NCBI GenBank assembly: GCA_947650365.1
Contig: OX393551.1
Span: forward strand, 59,862,673-59,926,672
DNA: 64,000 nucleotides
Direction of reading: 5' to 3'
Source: Chamaelirium japonicum
Taxonomy: Eukaryota; Streptophyta; Magnoliopsida; Liliales; Melanthiaceae
Shown in pieces: positions 21,813 through 32,965 of this stretch. Each line of letters opens with the position of its first letter. The first letter of the stretch is position 1. The notes under the pieces were generated by a model. That model was not told where the DNA came from and did no database searches. It worked only from the letters and a program-made list of their open reading frames with translations. The position numbers and the translations under genes are program-made.

Positions 21813-22238
21813 TAGGTGTGGCAATCCTTGACCCGACCCGAAGTTAGCAGGTTTGGGTTTGGCCTAAACGGTTTCGGATCATAAACGGGTCGATCCGATT
21901 GACCCGTTTATTTAATGGGTCGGGTTCGGGTTTGTACTTATAACCCGATTGACCCGTTTACCAAATGGGTCGTGTCAACCCGACCCAACCTGAACCAACC
22001 CGACCCATCTAGACCCAACCCGACAGGTTTACATGGGTTCTGTTGACCCAACCCAAGCCAACCCGACCTGTTTAGTAAACGGGTTAAACGGGTCGGGTCG
22101 GGTCGGATCAACCCGTTTATTAGACGGGTCGGTTTTGGGTTTAAGTTTTTGACCCGTTTATTAAACGGGTTGAGTTCGGATTGGATGTTTTGTCCTTATA
22201 CCTATGTCTCAACCCGACCCGACTCATTGCCACCCCTA
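21813..22238. mobile_element. Non-autonomous hAT-like MITE, complete
   Basis: The 426-bp element has imperfect terminal inverted repeats, TAGGTGTGGCAAT at the left and ATTGCCACCCCTA at the right. It is flanked by an 8-bp direct repeat, ACGGATGC at 21805-21812 and ATGGATGC at 22239-22246 (one mismatch), which is diagnostic of hAT. The interior is GGGTCGGGT and CGGGTTGACCC motifs with internal symmetry and no coding capacity. The window's first 199 bases are another copy end. It lies about 500 bases downstream of the EPFL stop codon. Confidence 0.8.
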
Positions 22239-22246
22239 ATGGATGC

Positions 22247-22746
22247 ACCAGGGGGTGAAAAGATTCCCAAGGCACCAACTGATAAGAGCCTATGCTTCCA
22301 AGGGGTGTAACATAGACTAAATGTCTTTCGACCACAAAGGATCAACTGACCAACATCGTCACAGACCGACATTGGACTGCCCCACCGCAGCGTCAAATAT
22401 TTTCCTTAAGAACTCCTGAGGGTGAGAGAACGCCCGAGTAAGGACCCCCAACGGCTCCAGAGGCCCCAACTGGGTTCCGCGACAAGGGCTTTCCTTGCAA
22501 AGTCTGAGGACTAGGCTGATTATATTTCCCAGAAGTAAAGTAAAATACATTTGAGTGGATACTTTTGAAAACTATTGCTTTGAGTGAATACTTCAAATGT
22601 ATTGCAACAAAAACTGAGGAGGTATTCACATATTTTACTTTACAGCTGATAGTAATCGTCGTCGCATATAAAATAATTTGGTGCCGCTTGGGCGGAACGG
22701 GGGGGGGGGGGGGGGGCGGTGACGGGATCCCACCTGCTGTCAATTG
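22247..22746. other. 3' flank of EPFL gene
   Basis: The sequence contains an inverted repeat, AGTAAAGTAAAATA near 22532 against TATTTTACTTTAC near 22632, forming a roughly 120-bp foldback. It also has a run of 18 G (22699-22716) that reads as C18 in the likely 3' UTR, about 30 bases after the stop codon. No polyadenylation signal is clear. Upstream of 22500 nothing is recognised. Confidence 0.5.
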
Positions 22747-23733
22747 TCATGGCATGTAGAGACGGTTTCCGCACCTGCACCGCCAGGCCTCCGGGTGGTA
22801 GTACTCCATCGTCGTCACAACCGCGCCCGGAGGGATCGGCACGTGCACCGGCCGGCACGGGGTGCACTCGCCGCACTTGGCCAAGCACCGCGGCGGGTAC
22901 GACCCAAGCGCCCCCAGCTTCCGCCTCCGCACCCGCCCGGCCGCCGCTCCCGCCGCCTCGCCGCTCCGCCCCCGCTCCCTCTGCACACAACCACAACCGC
23001 GCCAGAGCGCACGTTAGCACGGGCCCTCGTCATTTGCTAGCCTGCGCTACGCCGGACGGGTAGCAGAGAGGCAGAGGGCACGCTCTCCTCCGTCCAGCAT
23101 TAAACGCATGCCGCGCAAATCAGCACAGGGGCTGAGCCTTTTCTTTCTATAGTGCGCCGCCGGAACGCGCTCGCTGAGGCGGAGCACCGGCTTCCGCCGA
23201 CAGCGGCGGCGCATTGTAGCGACTTCTCGGGTATATCGATATCATCAGCTAGTAGCGTTAAACAGGAAGGAAATGAAAGGAGGGAAGAGGAGGACCTGTG
23301 CATGCGAATCCGCTCTTGAGCTTCTGATGTCTACAGAGAAAGACAGAAAAACCGATGGGTTAAGAGCTGAAAGCCATCGAAAAATGACGAAGGACAAAAC
23401 CGGGCATCTTTAATCCTCCGCTGGTTCAGATTTCTGAGAGGGGATCGAGCTTCGTGAAGCAGAATCAAACGATCCAAAAATGGTGTTTTTTTTTTTTCAG
23501 AAAACCCCACAAAGTAGGCAGAAATTCGAGATGGGTACGCTCCGGAATCCCCCGCCACGACGAATCACTTGCGGAGGAGTGATAAAGGTCGGATCTTGCT
23601 CACCTAGATGAGCACCCCCATCGCCGGCCCCCGCGAGCAGAGCAGAAATCGAGAAGAGGCAGAGCGAGACGCAGCATACAAGAGCCAGCCGAGGCGCCGA
23701 TCCCCATCTCGCCCTCCCACTCCTCAACTCCAT
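22747..23733 (-). CDS. EPFL: EPIDERMAL PATTERNING FACTOR-like peptide precursor (EPFL4-6 subgroup)
   Basis: A secreted cysteine-rich peptide that should act in the apoplast as a ligand of ERECTA-family receptor kinases, controlling growth or stomatal patterning. Three exons are inferred: 23733-23604, 23330-23296 and 22980-22747, phases 1 and 0, with GT-AG introns (GTGAGC...CTGTAG and GTCCTC...GTGCAG). The product would be 132 residues. Residues 16-36 (LALVCCVSLCLFSISALLAG) are a signal peptide. A basic stretch (RVRRRK) precedes the mature domain LGSYPPRC, KCGECTPC, PVHVPIPPG, EYYHPEAWRCRCGNRLYMP, with six cysteines as in EPFL4-6. The C-terminal YMP and the PVHVP block match Arabidopsis EPFL6/CHALLAH as I recall it. 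An in-frame stop 17 codons upstream supports the ATG at 23733. Two extra residues (an M and an H) sit in the loop before PEAWRC. The 35-base second exon is the least certain part. Confidence 0.85.
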
Positions 23734-23990
23734 TCCCTGCGTTGGCTGAATGGATCTTGAAGTAACAGAGCGCTCGAGATCTCAGACCACCTCCTCCTTC
23801 GTCCCTCTCACTGTAGCAATCCGGATCTTGAAGTAACACACCCCGCACAAGATAACGCCTCTGTCTCTCTCTCTGACTCTCTCTCTCTCTCTCTAGTATG
23901 TGACTTCGACTGTTCTCTCTCACTACCCTCGATCTCTGGCTCTGCGTGTGTTCTGAGAAAGCAGTAAGGAGGGGGGAAAAAAAAAATCTT
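23734..23990 (-). promoter_or_regulatory. Probable EPFL 5' leader with GA-rich tract
   Basis: On the minus strand the sequence before the ATG carries AGAGAGAG tracts (about 23860-23895). GA-rich 5' leaders are common in plant developmental genes and bind BPC-type factors. The transcription start is not visible; a TATA-like TTTATATTA on the minus strand near 24131-24141 is a weak candidate. Confidence 0.35.
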
Positions 23991-24159
23991 TCGCTGCGAT
24001 CGCTTCGTGTCGTTTAGAGCTCTCCCAGCTTTCTCCTGACGATGAAATTACTGATTCGCACCGATAACATGCCCGACATACAGAGCATACATAGGGATAG
24101 TTGGCGATTAATCCCTGACGGATGTATTTTTTAATATAAAGGACAGTTTACATTGGGTC

Positions 24160-24570
24160 CTTCCGTTTCAAAATGTTCATTTTACCGCTATATGCAACTG
24201 TACAAAAAATTCATATAAAAAACGACAATCCTTGCTACAGTGATTTCATTGTAGATTTTTTATAAAAAAATCAGGATTTTACAAAAAAAAATTGCTACAA
24301 AGAATTCGTTGCAGCAAGAGCAACAATTTGCTTTCACTGTCGCAATTGTTACTCTTTATTACGGAATTGTTACTCTTTGCGTACACAAAGATCAACGATT
24401 CGGTACTAAAGAGCAACAATTGCTACAATGATTTTCACTGTAGAGTGTTTTTATCGAGATATTTTAAAAAGAAAAATTACTATAATGATTTTTTTGTAGC
24501 AAGAGCAACAATTCGGTAATAAAGAGCAATATACAATAATAAAGAGTAATAAAGGAATAATTTTGTCATT
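24160..24570. mobile_element. MITE-like inverted-repeat region
   Basis: ATTGTTACTCTTTATTACGG near 24345 pairs with CGGTAATAAAGAGCAAT near 24512. GCTACAATGATTTTCACTGT and related motifs recur around it. The element ends are not clear and no target duplication was found. Not coding. Confidence 0.4.
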
Positions 24571-25185
24571 TAAAGGGATATCGGTGAACTTCTCAAACCA
24601 AGTTCGGAGAGCCAGTGTTGACAAAGTCGACGGACGCTGTGATTCCTTAGAAATTTTTTTCCGTTCTTGGCAGTATCAATGTGATGTCTAAATAACTCAC
24701 TCCAAAAAAGTCATGACAAATGATGATTTAGACGAGACAATGGAGGGTCATGCTCTAAATGCATCTTTTTCGGAAGAAACTTGGTGTAAATTGGGATATT
24801 TGGAGGTCTTTAACCCTAACCCAATTCTTTGTTAGGGATCTATCACTAACTTCCCCGTTTTGGTTTAGATGTGGTGAAGCCAGTGGTGGGGTGAAATGTA
24901 GGTAGTTTAACTCGGTTGATTTAGGGTGGGGGATGGGGGAGGAATGAAGGGAATCGTACTGCTGCTTTCTATTCTCCTGATAATCGAAGGACTCGACCAC
25001 AATGAGCTCTAGGTTGTGTGAAACAGGCAATGAATGTGTGGAGCCGAACCCACTACGTACTACTTCTTAGTTTGGAGGAACACTAACATAATGGCACCTA
25101 ATGGAGCCTAATAATCTCTTGCCCCGCTGACGAGAAGTCATCATCCAATCTAGCTTTTGCTCGGTGCGAATCTCTCTCCTCCGCG
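24571..25185. other. Intergenic, nothing firm
   Basis: A minus-strand open stretch at 24755-25030 has no recognisable motif. The last 100 bases may belong to the RNase H remnant that follows. Confidence 0.4.
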
Positions 25186-25419
25186 GTGATAGCGTGTAAT
25201 GCCATCGCTGACAGCAGAAGTATTTTATTGAAGCGCCCAGAATTCTGCGTGAATTTTGTCTCGCGGCGAGCAAATGAATGTGCACATGTCCTTGCGAGAC
25301 ATATGGCAGATAAACATGTGCATGTTTTCCCTTCGACTACTCATACATCTCCTAATGTTTCACCTGATATAGTTCCTCGTGAATACAGTAACCAGGAGGC
25401 ATATTACATAAAATTTTAG
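25186..25419 (+). pseudogene. RNase H-like C-terminal fragment (LINE type)
   Basis: The frame contains SRSILLKRPEFCVNFVSRRA followed by NECAHVLARH. This matches the conserved end of the plant RNase H-like domain (RVT_3; ...VRRSANEVAHxLAR), found at the C-terminus of plant L1-type LINEs and in LINE-derived host proteins. The aspartate/glutamate catalytic part upstream is not recognisable, so it is a partial copy. No poly-A tail or target duplication was identified. A tail of a host RNase H-like gene is the alternative. Confidence 0.45.
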
Positions 25420-25559
25420 AAGATTTGGGGTTATCTTCCTTTCGAAAAGAAAAAAAAATCATATAAAAGATATTAAGGCATTGATACTAAACTTTGATAA
25501 TATACTATGTAGGAATTCAAAATCAAGTGGTAACGTGACGTGGAAATGGGCAAATTATA
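25420..25559. other. Short intergenic gap
   Basis: AT-rich sequence with a poly-A run near 25448. No feature is recognised. Confidence 0.4.
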
Positions 25560-25893
25560 AACAAACCCTAATGTACTATTCACCTAATTTTAGGTTGGTC
25601 CCTCGAGTATAGTTTTGAACAACCTGACCCCCTAAACTATGCTCCGTCTGTATGTTGACCCCTTCTGTCAAATTTCAACCGTTAAACTTAATTTTTTATC
25701 TTAGTTAGCATAAGTAATATTTAAGATACGTGTTTAGCCATATAAAAAAGGGTATTTTTGAAATAAATGTTACGTTTAACGGCTGAACGTTGACCGAGAG
25801 GGTGCACATGCAGACAGAGCATAGTTTAGGGGGGTACCAAAAAAGTTGAGAGACCAATGTGAAATTAGGTGTGTAGTCCAGTGGAGGGTTTTG
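25560..25893. mobile_element. Foldback MITE, about 334 bp
   Basis: The left arm (ACCCTAATG...CACCTAATTTTAGG, TTGGTCCCTC, CCCCTAAACTATGCTC) pairs along about 100 bases with the right arm (GAGCATAGTTTAGGGGGGTA, GAGAGACCAATGTG, AAATTAGGTG). The loop has ACCGTTAAAC and GTTTAACGGC, so pairing continues inward. No coding capacity. The target duplication is unclear, so the superfamily is not assigned. Confidence 0.65.
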
Positions 25894-26334
25894 GAATTTT
25901 CCCCAACAAAATATAAAAAGGGCTTGAAGATGGATGTTTGATTGGTGCCATTGAGCACCAATCAAGGTTTGTTATCAGCTTGGGCCTATTTCTGTCATTT
26001 TCTGGTTGGAATTCAAAGGGGTTAAGAATTGATGAGAATACAGAAAATTTCAGAATGAGATCCAGAGATTGGCTCAGTTGAAAGAAGAAACGAAATACAA
26101 TTGGGACAGTTGCAGATGTAACAATAAATATCAAATCAGTTCATTGAAGTCCATAGTCATAGTAGAAGGGAACATTACAAAGGACCACAAGACTCATCCA
26201 GACATATATTCACAATCTTGATTCCACGTGGATGTACTCGAAAGCGAGCCCTAACTCCGCCACCTAGAACTTGACAAACAAATACGAGACCCCCCTAAGA
26301 TTTAACGGATCTAATGATTATTTCGTCCTTATAA

Positions 26335-26722
26335 GTTACACTGACCTTCCCTGAGGGTTGCCTAAATTATACGGGCCTCCACTGTAGTTCTGGAATTACA
26401 CTGGCCTCCCCTCTGCTTTAGTTGTCCCAATTTATTAGTGAGCCGATAGTATCTATCTCACACTAGAACCCTAGAAGTGTTGACGTAAGCAATGACATGT
26501 TTGGATAAAGCCAAAACTACATGCATTCTTAGAAAATACCCAAAACTATCCTTCGAAATAACATTTCTCCGTTTACTTATTTAACTTAAGGGTATTTTGT
26601 ACTTTTACCTACACCACTGAGGTTGGAGGACAACGCCACAAGGGAGGCCAGTGTAAATAGCAGAACTACATGAGTGGTTTGTGTACTTTACGCAAACCTT
26701 AGGGTGGGGCAGTGTAATATAC
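26335..26722. mobile_element. Foldback MITE, about 390 bp
   Basis: GTAGTTCTGGAATTACACTG with GCCTCCC on the left pairs with GGGAGGCCAGTGTAAATAGC on the right. Outward, TTACACTGAC at the left end pairs with CAGTGTAATA at the right end. Arms of about 90-100 bases, imperfect. Not coding. Confidence 0.55.
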
Positions 26723-26819
26723 TCAAAATTTTCTCATTATCTCCACATTTAGAAGTAGATTTTTTTTTTAATGGGCTGGGCAGGCGATCAAAGAACAGGG
26801 TGTTAGAGCATGAGGTCAA

Positions 26820-26933
26820 AGGGCCTGTGTGGTTCACGGTTTGGAAAGCTTGGGAATGGGATTCTCATTCCTATGGAATGGCAAACCTGGGAATGAGACT
26901 CTCATTTCCATGTTTGATTCATGATTTTGCAGG

Positions 26934-26973
<40 letters not shown>

Positions 26974-27322
26974 ATTCCCATTCTCATTCCCATGATTGGT
27001 TCACGGCTTTGGCAAACCCGGAAATATAATGTTTACAATTTTGCCCTCAATCCTTTATCTATTTAGAGCAGTCCAATTCTAGGTTTTAGAAAACAAACAA
27101 GGGGTAAAACCGGAAACTAAAACCAACACCGAGGAATCCCAAGCAAAACCCAAGGTCGGAGGAGGGTTTGCAAAACCGAGCGATTAGGTAATGGGACGTC
27201 CGAGGGGAACGAAGCCCTATCACAAAATGGGGAACCAAACACATGCTACGAAATAGTAACAGAGGGAACCAAAGCCAATGCTGAGAAATTGGCCTCAAAA
27301 TTGGGAACCAAACACGCCCAAA
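26820..27322. mobile_element. Non-autonomous hAT-like element
   Basis: Ends are GGGCCTGTGTGGTTCAC at the left and GGGAACCAAACACGCCC at the right. They are inverted relatives of the GGGC(G/C)TGTTTGGTTC terminus common in plant non-autonomous DNA elements. GAGGTCAA (26812-26819) and GAGGTCCA (27323-27330) are an 8-bp flanking repeat with one mismatch. Inside are GGGAATGGGATTCTCATTCC-type motifs and a (GA)n(G)n tract near 26937-26973. Not coding. Confidence 0.6.
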
Positions 27323-27330
27323 GAGGTCCA

Positions 27331-28122
27331 AGGATCAAAACAGAGAAAGGCAACATAACTGTTATTTTCATTAAATTTCTTAATCCCGTGAACATGACAT
27401 CAACAACAAGGATTTGTTCCCACAAATAAGGCAACAATGGCATTGAGGAAAGGCTCCCTCCAATGAATGGTCACTTGAGTATCTTATTTTATCACCATCA
27501 AGACATGTTCTTTCTTAAAAGAAAACTACAATGTCTACCATCAAAGGTATATTTGCTCCATCAACATTTGAATCTTTCTCGACATATAAGCTTTAAAAAG
27601 CGCTCAAAAATCCTAACTTTACATGTATGTGTTATTATCCTTGAACATTAATTTTAAATTCAATTGGAATCCCCAACAAAAAGGGCTTAATAGGATCTAT
27701 TAAGTTCAAAAATAGAAATCACTAGCAAAAAATAGAAACCCCAACAAAAAGGGCTTAATACGATCATCCCAGAACTCCCTAAGTTAAGAAAACATAGGAC
27801 CCCTAAGTCTCAGGATTTGGAAGCTCTCAAACTTTCCAACTCACATATATGAGCTAGGAAGAAGAGAAAATTAGGACATGAAATAACATGGAAGAAAGAA
27901 GGTAAAAACTAGGCTTATCTCAATTATTGAGTGAGCTGCTATCATTGTGTACTTATAGTGTACAATATTATATTGCCACAACAAAAAGATATTAATCATA
28001 GTAAATGTATTTGCATCTTTTTGCACAAGGTACATGGCATCAACTGCGCAGATCCTCGAACCGACATCTTCTAGTAACGCTTCCAAAATCCTAGATTGCA
28101 AGGATTATCCACTAACATAAGT
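27331..28122. other. Intergenic, nothing recognised
   Basis: AT-rich DNA. CCCCAACAAAAAGGGCTTAATA occurs twice in near-identical form (about 27672 and 27742), a short 70-bp direct repeat. No coding or RNA gene signal. Confidence 0.45.
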
Positions 28123-28450
28123 GACCTTGTAAATCCAGGAATCTCTACCCTAGGGTTCTTACGTTGAACATTTTAGAAGTGGTTGGAGGGGAGAGTGTGC
28201 ATGAAGGCCTCGTAAATTCAGACATCTTTGGTCCAGGACATGCATACCTCGACCCCCCCCCCCCCCCCCTCCCCCCTCAGAAGCCATCGAGAAACATATG
28301 CGGCCTTGTAAACCCACGAAACCCTAGTTTAGGACATGTACCAATCGAGATTCCAAAGATATGGTGTCAAGGATAACACCAAGCCTTATAAACCTAGAAA
28401 ACTCTAGTCAAGTTCTTGCTCATTCCACCGACCAAGGGTCAACCACCATA
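28123..28450. repeat. Four degenerate tandem units of 80-95 bp
   Basis: GCCTTGTAAACCCA followed by a GAAACCCTAGT-like block recurs near 28124, 28207, 28303 and 28383. One unit is expanded by a C17 run (28253-28269). The repeats are old and diverged. Confidence 0.5.
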
Positions 28451-29120
28451 ACACCGTGAAGTGTGAATGATTCTTCAGGGACAACGAGCGTCCATGTAAC
28501 ATCCTAGATAGCCCCATTTGCATCGGCCCCATGGTTTTTTCCTTCACACATTGTGAAGATTTTTCCACATAAAACATTGTGTTTGTTATGTTTAACTGTT
28601 TACTTTCTCCTACCTATTGATTTATTGGGTTATTAGCCTAAGACTTCTCTAACGAGCCCAACATTAGGATAAACCCAGTGAAGGTTTTTATTTGATCTCC
28701 AACCCCTCTAACCAACCCAACATTAGGATAAACCCTTATCGTTTTTTTTAATCCTGAGTCCACCTCTCCTCTCTCCGATCAGCCATGGTGGAGCGACAGA
28801 GGCTGGAGGTGGAGGCGACATACGCGAGTGGCGGAGGTGAAGGCTGCAGTGGTGGCTGGGGTTTGGTTTAGGTCAGGATTTCTAGGTTTAGGGTTCTTCC
28901 TACAGCTTCTAGATCTCCTTTAGGTCCGGTATTGGCTACGGGTGGTTCGGTTAGGTTTGCCGGCGGCAGAGGGGTAGGGTTTGGTTAGGTCCAGTGGCTA
29001 TGGGGTGGGGTCGGTTAGGTCTGGCGGCAGTAGATGAGTGGAATAAGACCTAAAATTCGAAGGGAGGTGGGGCATTTTCATCCACAGGGGTTTGAGCTCA
29101 AATAGAAAGGTTGTCAGGAC
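28451..29120. other. Intergenic, nothing firm
   Basis: CCAACATTAGGATAAACCC occurs twice (about 28659 and 28717). A short GC-rich plus-strand stretch from ATG 28784 has no known domain and ends after about 30 codons. Confidence 0.4.
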
Positions 29121-29125
29121 TACAG

Positions 29126-30818
29126 TATTAGAATTGGTCTGTTTTAAGCTTGAAAAACTCTGATTTTTGATCTATTAATAAAAAAAAAATATTATTATAT
29201 GATATGCATATTAGTACGTAACATTGTTACGTGTTATTATTAGAATAGAGAGCCATGGCTACATGATAGTCCATTGAGTTAAAGACTAAGTGGATTGGTC
29301 CCATGTAACCTAAATTAGTTCGTAGCTATGATCAGATCGGTCACCTCATCATGATAAACTGTTGGCGATGATAGTGCATGAGTGTCTTCATCATGGTCAT
29401 TATCAAGCATAGTGTCTATGGCCAATAGAACCAACACGGTGCATAGATCGGTGAGCAGACAGTGGTGCACTAAGCTGTGTTTCTACTTAGGATAAAATGG
29501 TCCTAAACCCTGAGAAACCATGACTGGTGTGCTAACCACTTGTGTGATGATTTCGCGCACTAATGTATGAGGGTTTAGTTGCGTAATCCAAAACCATGGT
29601 GTGTTGGGTTACCTAGCAATGGTCGCATCAGCGTGCCACTCCTATAGTTCATTTACACCCCTAACAGAAAGTGTGTTCCTTGGCCTGACTTGCATCGGTA
29701 TCAAATCCAGGCCTAGTGGTCATCAGTTGGACTGTTGATCAGGTCCGGTTACTCGACAGGGTAATCAGAGGTATGATGTACATGGTCAACCTAGAAGGAA
29801 CCGAGTTAAATGAGTACTCGAGTCTAACGGTATTCTCTATGACTCAAGTTACGTCATGGCACCAAGTGGAAAGGCATCGGGTTTACCACTACTAAGTGAA
29901 GATTAGGGGTATATAGAAGAACATAGTAAGTCCGGGAGAATTAGATTGTAGTTTGCATCGCACTATAGGTGGCTACACAGGTTAACTCGGACTCAGATGA
30001 TCAATGGTATACTCGGGTAGTGTGCCAATCGAGTTCAAGTTGGAAGCTATGAACTCTGGTTCCTGAAGATTCCACCTTATCCATATTATGTATGGTCCTT
30101 GAACTATCTCCTTGAAACATATGTTACAGTTAGAGGAAGTGAGAAGTCCAAACCTACGCTTCGTGTGTGCTCCGTACTAGTGCACGGTGGATGCGTAGTT
30201 ACGTGGTATACTAAAATCCTAGGTTAATACAAAGACACATGTAGTTATCCCTTGCCATAACTAGACTCCGTCATATGGGTGCGATGCACTAGGATATATT
30301 ATGAGTTAACTAGTTGACTTTACTAGGGGCACCCTAGTAAATAGTGAAATCACTTGTACACTTCATTTATGTTTATCTTATAAGGTCTTGTATACAAGGG
30401 ACGGCCAACTAGTGATATAGGAGTGTTTTGGTCACACCAAACGTCACTATGCACTAAGGGGGGCCGGCCCTAGGTGTTAGAGACCGAGTCAAAGCTGACC
30501 CCCTAGTTTATAGGAGTTAGTTTCCTCCTATACAGGGGCCGACCATAGGAATAAAATGAGGTTTTGACTTGGTAAAAACTACTTCTAGATGTTAGGAGAT
30601 AAACTAATTTAATAGGAGAGATAAAATGAGAGAAATGGGGGGCTAGCCCTATCTTCTAGGAGTGCTTATCCTAGTTAGGGCCGACTATATAAAGAGTAGA
30701 GAGAGAGGAGGCAACCACCTATGCTATCCATACCATAACCCTCTCTCTTTTTCTTCTCTTTCTATCAAGTCTCTCTCGTCTCCCTCGCTTGCGGTTTTAT
30801 CTTTTTTGCATAGAGTTA
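29126..30818 (+). repeat. 5' LTR of B, first part
   Basis: Homologous to the 3' LTR at 54243. This part runs to the point where element A is inserted; the LTR resumes at 40815 and ends at about 41218. The two parts together give about 2.1 kb, the same as the 2,114-bp 3' LTR. Confidence 0.8.
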
Positions 30819-32951
30819 TGTTAGGATTGATGTGTTCTAAGCTTGTAAAACTTTAAGTTTTGGTCTAATAAAGATTGATAGGTATTATATGAGATGCATA
30901 TTGGTACATAACATAGTTATGTGTTCTTTTAAGAACAGAGAGCCATGGTTATATGGAAGTCCACTGAGTTGAAGACTGAGTGGATTGGTCCCATATAATC
31001 TAAATCAGTTCGCAGCTATGATCAGGTTGGTCGCCTCATCATGATAAGCTGTTGGCGATGATAGTTCATGGGAAGTCTTCACCATGATCATCACCAGGCA
31101 CAGTGTCTGTGGCTGAACGAAACTAACACGGTGTACAGATCAGTGAGCAGACACTGGTACACTAAGCTGTGTTTCTGCTTAGGGTAAAACGGTCCTAAAC
31201 CCTGAGGAACCACGACTAATGGACTAACCAGTTACGTGGTGCTTTGGTGCACTAATGTGTGAGGATCCGTATACAGTGACCCAAAACCATGGTGTACTGG
31301 GTTATCCGGCTGGCGTTGCATTAGCGTGTTACTCCTGCAGGCCATCCACACCCCTGAAGGGAGGTGCGTTCCTTGGTATGACTTACACTGTACCAAACCC
31401 AGGCCTGGTGGTCACCAGTTTGACTGTTGACCGGGTTCGATTACTCGACGGGGTAATCAGAGGTACGATGTATAGGTCAACCTGGAAGGAACCAAGTCAT
31501 ATGATCATCCGAGTCTGACGGTAGTCTCCACCGCTCGAAGTGAATCATAGCATCAAGTGGAGGGACAGCGAGTTTACCACTACTAAGTGGAGAGTAAGGG
31601 TATGATGGAGAACATAGTAAGTCTGGGTGAATTGGAGTACAGCTTGTGTCACACTCTGGGTAGCTACGTAGGTTAACTCGAGCTTAGAGGATCGATGGTA
31701 CACTTGGGTACTGTGTCGATCGAGCTTGAGTTGGATGCCATGAACCCCGGTCCCTGATGGTTCCACCTTATCAACATTATGTACGGTTCTTGAACCATCT
31801 CCTCGGAACACCATAAGCATTAGAAGGAAGAAAGAAGTATACGCTCCGTGTGTGCTTGGCACTAGAGCACGGTAGATGCGTAACTATATGCGAGTACTAA
31901 GGGTTATGCCCGAGACTAGTACAGAGGCACACGTAGTAATCCTTAGCCATAAGTGAACTTCGCTGCATAGTTGCGATGCACCGGGGTATGCTGCGAGTTG
32001 ACTAGTTGACTTTGCTAGAGGCACCCTCTGGTGGCCTCAGTTAATAGTAGGTAACTAGTATATACCACTTAAGTAATGGCCGCTAGGTATCGCACGCTAG
32101 AAATGGTCAAAATGAGGCGTCAGGGCGTTTTGGTAAAAACCTCACTCTGCCGGATCTCACTGTTGGCCGACCCTAACAGTGGGAGACCTTGCTAGGGCCG
32201 GCCCTATGTTGTAGGGATGAGAATCCCTCTTCTATAGGGCCGGCCATATAGATAGGGATAGGGCCTAGAATCGGTTAAGATCGAGCCCTAAAATGTGGGA
32301 AAACGGATAAATACAAGGAGAGATAAAAAGGAGATAATGGAGAGATAATTATGGGAGGTCTTTATCCCCTTGGATCCTTATCCAAGAGGGAAGGCCGACC
32401 CTATATAAAAGGCTATAGGGGGCCAGCCCTATTATTGCAAAAAAACCGAACCCCCCTCCCCTCTCATCTCTCTAGTTCTCTCCCGAATCCATCTCCCGTT
32501 TCCCGCTTGCAACTTCGTCTTCCTCGCGTGGAGTTCTGAAGAAGGAGAAGGGTCATTCTTCGGAGGCACTCAGAGATCCGAGAGCGACGTTCCATGCATC
32601 GTGTGAGATTGGGTGAACAAGAAGGCAACGTCTCCATTCGTAACATCGGTATCTTCGCGAACGATCTTCCGTCTCCATCGACAAAGAAGATAATTCTCTA
32701 CGGTTAAAAGATCCGTATGAAAGGTATGTGTAATCTAACATGTAGATCTAGCGAGTATCATGATTTTCATGCATGCTAGTTAATCATTACGCTAGATTGC
32801 CATTAGGGTGTTCGATTCTCATGCATACGCATGCACACATATGTAGATTAGTTTCGATGAAAGTTTAAATCGTGTAACGTGCACCCTGAACGGTCTTTCG
32901 ATCGCCAAATCGCTTTCGCTGCGAGACTCTACCATGGATTAATTTCCAACA
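30819..32951 (+). repeat. 5' LTR of A
   Basis: Starts TGTTAGGATTGATGTG and ends ATTTCCAACA. It contains GGGCCGGCCCTA-type palindromic GC blocks near 32190-32440 and a likely TATA region before the CCGAACCCCCCT block. Open frames shared by both LTR copies (for example near 31255 and 39113) are explained by recent duplication, not by coding constraint. Confidence 0.92.
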
Positions 32952-32953
32952 AT

Positions 32954-32965
32954 TGGTATCAGAGC
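32954..32965 (+). other. Primer-binding site of A
   Basis: TGGTATCAGAGC, complementary to the 3' end of initiator tRNA-Met, lies two bases after the 5' LTR. This is the classic plant Ty1/copia primer site. Confidence 0.9.

Noticed and set aside
22719-23063. 114-residue plus-strand Pro/Ala-rich frame
   Set aside because: Shadow of EPFL exon 3 and its GC-rich flank. The minus strand carries the conserved cysteine pattern.
24755-25030. 91-residue minus-strand frame
   Set aside because: No known motif, no initiation context and no conservation evidence; ordinary chance frame.
28784-28870. Short GC-rich plus-strand ORF starting MVERQRLEVEA
   Set aside because: About 30 codons, no domain, no splice context that extends it convincingly.
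31425-31445. GGGTTCGATTACTCG as a tRNA T-arm or Pol III box B
   Set aside because: No matching D-arm, anticodon arm or acceptor stem around it, and it recurs in every LTR of this family.
31255-31518. 87-residue frame repeated at 39113-39376
   Set aside because: The two frames sit at the same place in the two LTRs of element A. Their similarity comes from LTR duplication, and the B LTRs do not keep the frame.
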